From the NCBI GenBank assembly GCA_012798025.1, contig JAAZNX010000216.1, positions 1 to 5,346 on the forward strand: 5,346 nt of DNA, given 5' to 3'. Both the position numbers and the translations under genes were made by a program. The DNA comes from Methanothrix sp. (lineage in GTDB: Archaea; Halobacteriota; Methanosarcinia; Methanotrichales; Methanotrichaceae). Below the pieces are notes generated by a model. It was not told where the DNA came from, searched no databases, and saw nothing but the letters and a program-made list of their open reading frames with translations. This document shows, one piece after another, positions 1 to 5,345 of the stretch (positions within the stretch are counted from its first letter, which is position 1; each line of letters begins with the position of its first letter).

Positions 1-550
1 CAGCCTGTTGAGCGGATTTCATGAACCGCTCGATTATTTTTTCGGGGGATAGGGGGATTATGGGAACATCAGCATTGCCAAATTCCACTTTGGCAACCAC
101 TATCCCACTGCCCCTAAAGGCCGAACGCAGGTCCTCGGCGTTTGTCGCAGTTCTAACGCTCTTTGCTCCAGCGCCCCTGGCCATAGCTTCAAGATCTGTC
201 CCAAATTGGGTGCACGTGGGCTGAGAGCCCGTAGAGCCGTAACAGCAGTTGTCCAAGATCACCAGCAAATAATTCCTGGGCGCATTATGGGCAAGGGTTG
301 CAAGCGTTCCCAGGTTCATGAGCACAGAGCCGTCGCCATCCAGCACGATCACTCTGCGTTTCGGAAGGGCAAGTGCCAGGCCAAGCCCAATTGAGGACGC
401 CAGGCCCATTGAGCCGAGCATATAGAAGTTCTCGCTGCGATCCATCATAGCGTAAAGCTCACGGCTCGGAAAACCGATGTTGCACACCACAAGAGCCTCT
501 TGAGCCACTGCAGCCTCTGCTGCAAGTGCGATGGCCTCGATTCGCTTCAT
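1..550 (-). CDS. comE: Sulfopyruvate decarboxylase, beta subunit (ComE), cut by the window edge
   Basis: ComE is the thiamine-diphosphate-binding subunit of sulfopyruvate decarboxylase, which with ComD converts sulfopyruvate to sulfoacetaldehyde and CO2 in cytosolic coenzyme M biosynthesis. I translated the minus strand from the ATG at 550-548 and found an open frame of 183 codons reaching base 2 with no stop. Visible landmarks are the ThDP/Mg motif, GDG at residues 72-74 followed by the Asn of LDN at 99-101, then the family-typical CYGSTGSQPT at about 103-112. The tail IIPLSPEKIIERF is also typical. The family is about 180-190 residues long, so only the last few residues and the stop should be missing. 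The start overlaps the comD stop in an ATGA, and a good Shine-Dalgarno lies just upstream, so the two subunits are probably translationally coupled. The ThDP acetolactate-synthase-like fold alone is not specific, but the short split subunit next to ComD makes the assignment strong. Confidence 0.93.
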   Translation of the reverse strand, partial: MKRIEAIALAAEAAVAQEALVVCNIGFPSRELYAMMDRSENFYMLGSMGLASSIGLGLALALPKRRVIVLDGDGSVLMNLGTLATLAHNAPRNYLLVILDNCCYGSTGSQPTCTQFGTDLEAMARGAGAKSVRTATNAEDLRSAFRGSGIVVAKVEFGNADVPIIPLSPEKIIERFMKSAQQA

Positions 551-1044
551 TTAGTCCTCCAGAACTGCAGATCCAATAGTACAGCCACAAGACTGCGCCT
601 CTCCTCTGCCAGGTTCCAGGCTTGGGCCACAACTTCCTTTGCCTGGTCGGGCGAAGGAGAGAAGCGCAGGATCTGCATTGCATCCAGCAGCTTTGGCGTG
701 AGCTTTCCCATTGGTACCTGGCCGATGATCGGCTCGCCTTCGCAGCCTCTGTGACTTATGATCATGAGGAGGGGAACTTTGAAGAGGAGGTCAAGGGAGG
801 CCAGAGCATTGATGCTGTTTCCAAGCCCAGAGTTTTGCATGAGCAGCGCGGGCTTTCGCCCCCCCATCCAGGCTCCGCAGCAAACGCCCACACCCTCCTC
901 CTCGCGCGTCACAGTTACGTGGATGATCTCTGGGTCCTCGCCTACCATGCGCAGGAACTGCTGCAAATTGACACAGGGCACTGAGGCTGCGAAGTTTATG
1001 CCCGCACACTTCAGGCCTCGATAGACGGCAAGGCTCGGATTCAT
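547..1044 (-). CDS. comD: Sulfopyruvate decarboxylase, alpha subunit (ComD)
   Basis: This is the partner of ComE: the alpha subunit carries the pyrimidine-binding side of the ThDP active site, and the complex decarboxylates sulfopyruvate to sulfoacetaldehyde for coenzyme M. The 165 residues match the family's short length. Landmarks are SVPC near 21-24, TREEEGVGV at 46-54 (one of its glutamates should be the ThDP-activating Glu), MQNSGLGNSINAL at 69-81 and ISHRG at 96-100. The start is secure: an in-frame TAA lies two codons upstream, so the ATG at 1044 is the first available. There is no clear Shine-Dalgarno before it. It follows uvrC on the same strand after 67 bp and overlaps comE by 4 bases. 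The 67-bp gap holds no convincing TATA box at normal spacing (only an AT-rich TTAAAT about 20 nt before the ATG, too close), so comDE may be read through from uvrC or have its own weak promoter. Confidence 0.95.
   Translation of the reverse strand: MNPSLAVYRGLKCAGINFAASVPCVNLQQFLRMVGEDPEIIHVTVTREEEGVGVCCGAWMGGRKPALLMQNSGLGNSINALASLDLLFKVPLLMIISHRGCEGEPIIGQVPMGKLTPKLLDAMQILRFSPSPDQAKEVVAQAWNLAEERRSLVAVLLDLQFWRTK
555..560 (-). promoter_or_regulatory. Shine-Dalgarno site of comE
   Basis: The minus strand reads GGAGGA here, with GGAGG ending 5 nt before the comE ATG. It is a near-perfect match to the archaeal 16S anti-Shine-Dalgarno and lies inside the end of comD. It fixes the comE start at 550 and supports coupled translation of the two subunits. 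It is the strongest ribosome binding site in the window; comD and the phosphoribulokinase gene have no comparable site. Confidence 0.85.
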
Positions 1045-1111
1045 CTGTTACTTATTGTGATTTAATGCCTTAACTTCTTTTCTTGAGAACTTTGAAGAAT
1101 AGCTAAGATCG

Positions 1112-2659
1112 CTAATTCATTGCCTTCTTTCTTAGCAATCGGTTATAGGCAACAGCAAATCTGTGGGCCTCGTCTCTGATCTCTTGAATGAAGAGCGAGG
1201 CTTTTTCATCCTTTTTCAGTGGAAGCGGCTGAGAGCTGCCCGGCACGAAGATCTCCTCATCCTCCTTTGCTATGGATATGACAGGTATTCGAACTCTTAG
1301 TTCCCGTAGCTGCGCTTGTGCAGAGGAGAGTTGACCTCGTCCTCCATCTATGATGATGAGGTCAGGAAGTTCCTGGCTTTCATCCTTAAGGCGGGTGTAA
1401 CGCCTGCGCACGACCTCGGCTATTGCGGCATAGTCATCGATACCTTCCACACTTCTGATCTTGAAGCGCCTGAAGTTGCTCTTATCCGGTCGACCGCCCC
1501 GAAACTGCACCATAGACCCGACAGTTGAGGTGCCTGCCAGGTGCGAAATGTCGAAACACTCGATGACCTCCGGGCGCCTGGGCAGACGGAGCGCATCCCT
1601 AAGGGCGTCGAGCTTCATTCTGTCGCCGAAGAAGCAGATCTCTATGTTCTTTTTGGCCAGCTCCAAGAGCCCCTTTTTCTCCCCATGTCTGGGAACGGTT
1701 ACCCTGACCTTCTTTCCCGACACATGAGATAGAAACTCCACCAGGGCGCCGTCCAGCCTCTCGCCTATGATCAGCTCCTCTGGGGGCTCATTTTCAGAGT
1801 AATACTGAACAAGAAATTCCTCCAGGAAGTTTTCGTCATGGGCAAAGACGAACTCCTCTTTTCCTTCAAGAGTGCCTTTGTAGACCTTGAAAAGCATCAG
1901 GTAGACATTTCCACCTTCGACATGGTAGCTGAGCACATCCTGATCGATTTTCCGCTGGCGCTCCACGCTCTGCCGCTCGCATAGCCTCTTCAGGGCGGAG
2001 ATCTCGTCTCGTAGCTCCAGCGCCCGCTCAAACTCCTGCCTGGCAGCAAGCTCTTTCATCTCCGATTGCATAGATCTGATCAGCTCGTCGATATCGCCCT
2101 TCAATGCGCTCTTCGCTCGCTGCACTCTCTCTCTATAATCTGCCTCTGTGATCTTTCCGATGCATGGCCCAGCGCAGTGCCCCAGATGATAGCGCAGGCA
2201 TGCTCTCTTTGGGAGCTTTTTGCAGGTGCGCAGCCCGAAGGTCTTTCGGACGATTTGGAAGATGTAAGTCCTCTCTTTGGCCCGGGTGAATGGGCCAAAG
2301 AACGTACCCGGCCCGGCGGCCCTGCGGGATACTCTGATCCTCGGGAACTTCTCCTCAGTGATCTGGATGCAGGCGTATCTCGATGAGTCCTTGAGCTTAA
2401 TATTGTAACGAGGCTGGTGCTTCTTGATGAGTGTGTTCTCCAGCAAAAGAGCCTCGACCTCAGTGTTGGTGACGATGAAGTCCAAGCTTTTCGTAGCCAG
2501 AACCAGGGCCTCGGTCCTGGGACCATGACCCTGTTTCTGGAAATAATTGCTGACACGTCTCTTCAGATCTCGGGCTTTGCCTACATAGAGTATGGCGCCT
2601 TCAGAATCCAGGAAGAGGTAACATCCGGGGAGATGAGGAAGAAATTCAAGGGAGATCAT
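1112..2659 (-). CDS. uvrC: Excinuclease ABC subunit C (UvrC)
   Basis: UvrC is the dual-incision nuclease of UvrABC nucleotide excision repair, cutting on both sides of a damaged base. Domains in order: the GIY-YIG nuclease at about 8-90 (GCY at 12-14, YVG at 25-27, Arg/Lys-rich 28-35, and Glu74 in LLLEN as probable metal ligand); a four-Cys cluster at C146, C154, C162 and C166, matching the cysteines shown in E. coli UvrC to bind a 4Fe-4S cluster; the UVR UvrB-binding motif at about 190-226; and the RNase H-like endonuclease with D370 (CFDISH), D438 (IIIDGGRGQL) and H499 (RDEAHRFA). At 515 residues it stops about 16 residues after that His, so the C-terminal helix-hairpin-helix pair of ~600-residue bacterial UvrC is absent. 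The start at 2659 is the first ATG after an in-frame TAA eight codons upstream, with a weak GGTG site before it. The frame is intact, so this is not a pseudogene. Confidence 0.97.
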   Translation of the reverse strand: MISLEFLPHLPGCYLFLDSEGAILYVGKARDLKRRVSNYFQKQGHGPRTEALVLATKSLDFIVTNTEVEALLLENTLIKKHQPRYNIKLKDSSRYACIQITEEKFPRIRVSRRAAGPGTFFGPFTRAKERTYIFQIVRKTFGLRTCKKLPKRACLRYHLGHCAGPCIGKITEADYRERVQRAKSALKGDIDELIRSMQSEMKELAARQEFERALELRDEISALKRLCERQSVERQRKIDQDVLSYHVEGGNVYLMLFKVYKGTLEGKEEFVFAHDENFLEEFLVQYYSENEPPEELIIGERLDGALVEFLSHVSGKKVRVTVPRHGEKKGLLELAKKNIEICFFGDRMKLDALRDALRLPRRPEVIECFDISHLAGTSTVGSMVQFRGGRPDKSNFRRFKIRSVEGIDDYAAIAEVVRRRYTRLKDESQELPDLIIIDGGRGQLSSAQAQLRELRVRIPVISIAKEDEEIFVPGSSQPLPLKKDEKASLFIQEIRDEAHRFAVAYNRLLRKKAMN

Positions 2660-2681
2660 ACACCAAAACTGCTCTAGAGCT

Positions 2682-2692
2682 TAGTATTTTTC
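2682..2692 (-). promoter_or_regulatory. Possible TATA element of uvrC
   Basis: The minus strand has an AT-rich stretch (GAAAAATACTA) centred about 27 bp before the uvrC ATG, just after the 3' end of the SRP RNA. That spacing would give a leaderless or nearly leaderless uvrC transcript. The match to the archaeal TATA consensus is poor, and no U-rich terminator is visible between the SRP RNA and uvrC, so read-through from the SRP RNA promoter is an alternative. Confidence 0.3.
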
Positions 2693-2694
2693 AA

Positions 2695-3011
2695 ATGGCG
2701 GGCACGCCAGCGGTTGCCAGCAAGCCTGCGCGCCAGTTAATCCCGAAGCGTCCTCCTCCCCAAAAACCTGCAAGCGATAGTTACCCGCAGTGGGTTTGCT
2801 CCCTTCCGGGCCTGAACCGATGCCTGCAATTATGGTACACAGACCTTCCTTCAGGAAGGCCCGCGGACCGGTGCCATCCCAGCAGGACGGAGAATCATTG
2901 TCTGCAACTGGACTGAGCACGCCAAGCTCGAAGTCTTCCGTCGGCTTCGCCCCCCGCCTATCGACGATTTCGGGTTATAGGTGACGCCGAACCACCCGGA
3001 CTGCCCGCCAC
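2695..3011 (-). ncRNA. ffs: Archaeal signal recognition particle RNA (7S / SRP RNA)
   Basis: This is the RNA scaffold of the signal recognition particle, which binds SRP54 and SRP19 and directs nascent membrane and secreted proteins to the translocon. The ~317-nt length is typical of archaeal SRP RNA. The 5' end GUGGCGGGC (3011-3003) pairs with the 3' end GCCCGCCAU (2703-2695), forming the archaeal helix 1. The Alu part has GGGUGG (2997-2992), GUCACC (2985-2980) and UAUAACCCG (2979-2971), resembling the conserved UGUAAC motif. Helix 6 is a 16-pair hairpin (2869-2854 with 2849-2834, one C-U mismatch) closed by UGAA. Helix 8 is diagnostic: GGUUCAGG CCC GGAA GGG AGCA AACC (2818-2793), with the GGAA tetraloop at 2807-2804 and the SRP54-binding symmetric loop. 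Part of helix 5 is seen in CCAGUU (2911-2906) pairing with AACUGG (2738-2733). Ends are set by helix 1 and the TATA box, to within a few bases. Confidence 0.95.
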
Positions 3012-3032
3012 TTTTAACATTGAGTTGAGTAG

Positions 3033-3040
3033 CTATAAAG
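3033..3040 (-). promoter_or_regulatory. TATA box of the SRP RNA gene (possibly shared with the divergent gene)
   Basis: The minus strand reads CTTTATAG, centred about 26 bp before the SRP RNA 5' end deduced independently from helix 1, which is the standard archaeal TATA-to-start distance. On the plus strand the same bases read CTATAAAG and lie about 29 bp before the ATG at 3066. The element sits in a near-palindrome, AGCTATAAAGCT (3031-3042). Confidence 0.7.
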
Positions 3041-3052
3041 CTAACGCAAAAA

Positions 3053-3057
3053 GAGGA
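3053..3057 (+). promoter_or_regulatory. Shine-Dalgarno site of the winged-helix gene
   Basis: GAGGA ends 8 nt before the ATG at 3066, an acceptable spacing. It favours that start over the internal Met codons 9 and 13. If it is used, transcription must begin upstream of about 3050, which does not fit the TATAAA at 3034-3039 and would need another element such as TTTTAA at 3012-3017. Confidence 0.55.
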
Positions 3058-3065
3058 CGAGTATT

Positions 3066-3320
3066 ATGGCAGAAGACTTAGCTGGTAGCATGGGTTTCGT
3101 CATGGGAAACAAACAGCGCGAGCGGGTTGTTCAGATACTGGGCTCAAAGGGCAAGATGACTGCAGAAAAGGTCGCAAAGGTGGAGCACATTCCAGGGCCT
3201 GCTGTGAAGAAGATTCTCGCGGAGCTGTCAGAAAGGTCGATAGCAATTGAGAATGACGGTTTGTGGTGCCTCACGGAGGAGGGCAGGGATATAGAGAAGG
3301 AGATGAAAAAAAGGGCATAA
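3066..3320 (+). CDS. Small winged-helix DNA-binding protein, probable transcription regulator
   Basis: I recognise the fold type but not a named family with known function. The 84 residues form one winged helix: helix 1 at about 16-28 (KQRERVVQILGSK), helix 2 at 32-39, a recognition helix at about 43-56 (PGPAVKKILAELSE), a beta wing at 58-70 ending in GLWCLTEEG, and a charged C-terminal helix (RDIEKEMKKRA). The TxEGRxIEKxM ending is common in small archaeal MarR/ArsR-like winged helices. There is no ligand domain, membrane segment or metal site, and only one cysteine (C68). The opening MAEDLAGSMGFVMGNKQRERV resembles small conserved proteins of methanogens as I recall them. The ATG at 3066 is preferred because of the GAGGA upstream; the frame is closed by TAA at 3042-3044 with no other start between. 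The gene is alone on the plus strand, divergent from the SRP RNA and convergent with the phosphoribulokinase gene. Confidence 0.85.
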   Translation: MAEDLAGSMGFVMGNKQRERVVQILGSKGKMTAEKVAKVEHIPGPAVKKILAELSERSIAIENDGLWCLTEEGRDIEKEMKKRA

Positions 3321-3368
3321 TCCCCTGACAACTAATTTTGAGGTTAAATTTGAATTATCATCCAGGAT
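3321..3368. other. Convergent intergenic gap with T-rich tracts
   Basis: This 48-bp AT-rich gap separates two converging genes. The plus strand has TAATTTTG (3333-3340) and TTAAATTTG (3344-3352). The minus strand has AATT-containing runs over the same stretch. These could serve as weak U-rich archaeal terminators in either direction. No stem-loop of note is present. Confidence 0.3.
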
Positions 3369-4337
3369 CTACCTGCGGTATCCCATGAGGTGCTGCAGCT
3401 TCTCCAGGCAGCTCCAGGTCAGGATTAGCTGAGACACGCCGATGGCATTTACGTATTCTTCCCGTCGGTCGCTTATCACTGCATAAGTTCCCAGAGTGTC
3501 TCCAAGCTTTTTCTCCAGCTCTGCGATCATCGACTGATGGATCTCACCATCGATGGTCATGATGCCAACCTTTTTGCCATAGTAATCATCGCGCTGAAAC
3601 TCGATGGAGAACTCATGCTCACTGGTTCGCAAAATCTTGCTCAAATCGATAGTCAGATCTACCTCTGGAACAGGATGTTCAAGCATCTGCTGGATCAACC
3701 TCACCGAGTATAGCTCAGGCTTGGGACCGGTATCCAGAAGAGACGGATGGAATCTGGAATCCTGAACCTTAACCACGATCTCAGCATAGATCTTCTGAAC
3801 ATCGATGTAGAGCTTATAATCCGGCTCGCGCTGCAAAATCTCAGCCTTTACCTGCTCCGGATTGTAACCTCGCTCTCCAACGTCCCTGCGCACCTTCCAT
3901 AGCCGCTTCACTGAGCGGGAGGGGTCTACGAAGATTTTGAAGTCGATGAGACTGCGCAGCCGTTCCGTGTAAAGCGGATGCAGCCCTTCCACGATGATCA
4001 CTGGCGCCGGACCGAAGGACACAGTCCCACAGATCTCGCCCTTGCTGTGATCGTAGACAGGTTTTTCGATGCCTTTACCGCGGCGCAGGCTCTCCAGATG
4101 GTCTGCTAAGAGATCGAGATGGTTGGCTGCCGGGTTAAGAGGCGTGATGCCACGCTCTTTGCGCTGGGTTCTATCTAGGCTGTGATAGTCGTCCATAGAG
4201 AAGGATGCTACCATATCCTCGCCAAGTATCCTCTTTATGCCACGAGAGATGGTGGTCTTGCCAGACCCACTATCACCCGCAATCCCGAAGACGAAGACCT
4301 TGCGAGATTTGACGATCCTATCCATGAAAGATTTCAT
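3369..4337 (-). CDS. prk: Phosphoribulokinase (archaeal methanogen type)
   Basis: Phosphoribulokinase phosphorylates ribulose-5-phosphate with ATP to give ribulose-1,5-bisphosphate, the RuBisCO substrate. Archaeal enzymes of this kind have been characterised in methanogens such as Methanospirillum hungatei, in the reductive hexulose-phosphate pathway. The 322 residues show a P-loop GDSGSGKT at 21-28; SMDDYH at 47-52, whose Asp is the expected catalytic base; VYDHSKG at 94-100; VIIVEGLHPL at 113-122 with Walker B-like Glu117; and an Arg-rich KVRRDVGERGY at 148-158 in the substrate-binding region. A C-terminal extension of about 100 residues follows the kinase core, unlike uridine kinase, the main alternative. 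Only C103 and C310 are cysteines, so the thioredoxin-regulated pair of plant enzymes is absent. A TAA two codons upstream makes ATG 4337 the earliest start; Met5 (4325) is possible. There is no Shine-Dalgarno. It follows the COG1395 regulator by 42 bp. Confidence 0.9.
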   Translation of the reverse strand: MKSFMDRIVKSRKVFVFGIAGDSGSGKTTISRGIKRILGEDMVASFSMDDYHSLDRTQRKERGITPLNPAANHLDLLADHLESLRRGKGIEKPVYDHSKGEICGTVSFGPAPVIIVEGLHPLYTERLRSLIDFKIFVDPSRSVKRLWKVRRDVGERGYNPEQVKAEILQREPDYKLYIDVQKIYAEIVVKVQDSRFHPSLLDTGPKPELYSVRLIQQMLEHPVPEVDLTIDLSKILRTSEHEFSIEFQRDDYYGKKVGIMTIDGEIHQSMIAELEKKLGDTLGTYAVISDRREEYVNAIGVSQLILTWSCLEKLQHLMGYRR

Positions 4338-4356
4338 AAGTTAGCGAAGTCTTGAA

Positions 4357-4364
4357 GAAATTTA
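4357..4364 (-). promoter_or_regulatory. Possible TATA element of the phosphoribulokinase gene
   Basis: The minus strand reads TAAATTT centred 24 bp before the ATG at 4337, in the short gap after the regulator gene. With no Shine-Dalgarno before the kinase start, a leaderless transcript from this element is possible. The consensus match is only moderate, and co-transcription with the upstream regulator remains equally likely. Confidence 0.35.
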
Positions 4365-4379
4365 GCTGTTTGCTTGTGC

Positions 4380-5309
4380 CTACTTATTCTGTTTTTCTCT
4401 GACCAGGCTCTCAAATTCACGTGTCTGATCGATTGTCTCCAGCTCTCTTTTCTCTATGATGGCGGTCTCCTCTATGCACTCCAGCTTCGTCTCGCCGTCC
4501 ACTATCACCGCTGACTTCGTTCTGGCCACGGTGGAAAGGCTGCTCATGAGCTTGGCCTTTTTGAGCATGCTCTGAGAAAACTTGGAGACGCCCGTCAGCA
4601 CGACGAGGTCATCGTCCCTGGTTATGGCATTGAAGGGCGCCTGCGCCGTAGGAACTACCTCAAAGCCGATCTCCAGGAGCAGCCTCAATATTCTGTCCGT
4701 GACCTCTCCTTGATCATCATCTATATTCGCTGTGTGGAAGGGGTCCACAGGCTGGATCAGCTCTTGCATAAAGATCTCCTCCAGCTTCAAAGCCACATCG
4801 ACGGATGTATCCATGCTCTCTGTCTCATACTTGCTTATGGTTCTGCGGGATACGCCCAGTTCCGACGCCAGCGCGCCCAGCGATATGCCACGTTCCAGCC
4901 TGATCTGCCGCATCTTTGCACCATCGATGTGCACATAAAGCCCGCCGTGGGCTGCATAGGCCAGGGGCAGTGTCTCCTCCAGGAGACAGTCGGCCAGGGT
5001 GAAAAGGCTGAGCGTGGGAATCCCGTAGCGGAAGTAGACTGCACCCCTTTCCAGGTACTGGTCGCGGGTCTTCTCGCCCACCAGGAGCGGGCTGGCAAAA
5101 AGGTGCTTAGCCAGGCGGCGGACCTCCATGGCCGTCTGCTCGTTGAGGCCGTCGATGTTGGAGAGGATCTTCAGCAGCAGGAACAGATCTCCTTTTCTGG
5201 CAGCAAGATCGAAGCTCCTGGGACGGAAGTAGCAGCGATCCGAGGTGGAGAACCCGGCCTGCTCAAGAACCTCTTCCACGCGCCTGGCGAGAAGTTCCTT
5301 ATCCATCAT
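4380..5309 (-). CDS. Archaeal HTH transcriptional regulator, COG1395 type
   Basis: This looks like the archaeal 'putative HTH-type transcriptional regulatory protein' family (about 310-325 residues), whose targets are not known to me. The centre holds a Cro/C1-type helix-turn-helix at about 131-162 (KMRQIRLERGISLGALA, then SELGVSRRTISKYE). The N-terminal domain (about 5-110) has RSFDLAARKGDLFLLLKIL (31-49) and a long conserved segment to RYGIPTLSLFTL; the alternation of buried strands with D34 and K47 resembles a restriction-endonuclease-like core, but this is only a visual impression. The C-terminal domain (about 203-275) echoes the N-terminal one. There are three cysteines (26, 108, 278) and no obvious ligand pocket or metal cluster. 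The start is ATG 5309 or the adjacent ATG 5306; an in-frame TGA three codons upstream excludes earlier ones. It has no Shine-Dalgarno, and a TATA box at leaderless spacing. It lies 42 bp before the phosphoribulokinase gene. Confidence 0.85.
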   Translation of the reverse strand: MMDKELLARRVEEVLEQAGFSTSDRCYFRPRSFDLAARKGDLFLLLKILSNIDGLNEQTAMEVRRLAKHLFASPLLVGEKTRDQYLERGAVYFRYGIPTLSLFTLADCLLEETLPLAYAAHGGLYVHIDGAKMRQIRLERGISLGALASELGVSRRTISKYETESMDTSVDVALKLEEIFMQELIQPVDPFHTANIDDDQGEVTDRILRLLLEIGFEVVPTAQAPFNAITRDDDLVVLTGVSKFSQSMLKKAKLMSSLSTVARTKSAVIVDGETKLECIEETAIIEKRELETIDQTREFESLVREKQNK

Positions 5310-5322
5310 TATATATCATCGT

Positions 5323-5345
5323 TTGACCGCTATATAAGGTTGACC
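5323..5345. repeat. TTGACC direct repeat flanking the regulator's TATA box
   Basis: The plus strand has TTGACC at 5323-5328 and again at 5340-5345 (GGTCAA on the minus strand), 17 bp apart start to start, one on each side of the TATA box. Placement suggests a possible operator, perhaps for autoregulation by the encoded HTH protein. Two six-base copies can occur by chance, and the window ends here. Confidence 0.4.
5331..5337 (-). promoter_or_regulatory. TATA box of the COG1395-type regulator
   Basis: The minus strand reads TTATATA, the best archaeal TATA match in the window, centred 25 bp before the ATG at 5309. Transcription should start at or next to that ATG, giving a leaderless mRNA, which agrees with the absence of a Shine-Dalgarno. 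A second AT run (ATATATA) directly abuts the start codon and is too close to act as its TATA box. Confidence 0.75.

Noticed and set aside
622..984. Plus-strand open frame of 120 codons opposite comD.
   Set aside because: It is antisense to a well-conserved gene, has no promoter or ribosome binding site, and its translation resembles no family.
2101..2556. Long open frame of 151 codons on the minus strand in another frame of uvrC.
   Set aside because: It is a shadow inside the intact, fully conserved uvrC reading frame; its Ser/Arg-rich translation has no domain character.
1112..2659. Short UvrC as a pseudogene or frameshifted gene.
   Set aside because: All catalytic motifs are in frame through RDEAHRFA and the 67-bp downstream gap cannot encode a lost HhH domain.
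2681..2920. Open frames of 79 codons (-) and 73 codons (+, 2695-2916) in the uvrC/winged-helix gap.
   Set aside because: Both lie within the SRP RNA, lack ribosome binding sites, and have translations with no recognisable protein features.
3369..4337. Uridine kinase instead of phosphoribulokinase.
   Set aside because: The P-loop is shared by both, but the roughly 100-residue C-terminal extension, the SMDDYH and VYDHSKG motifs and the Arg-rich segment fit methanogen phosphoribulokinase better.
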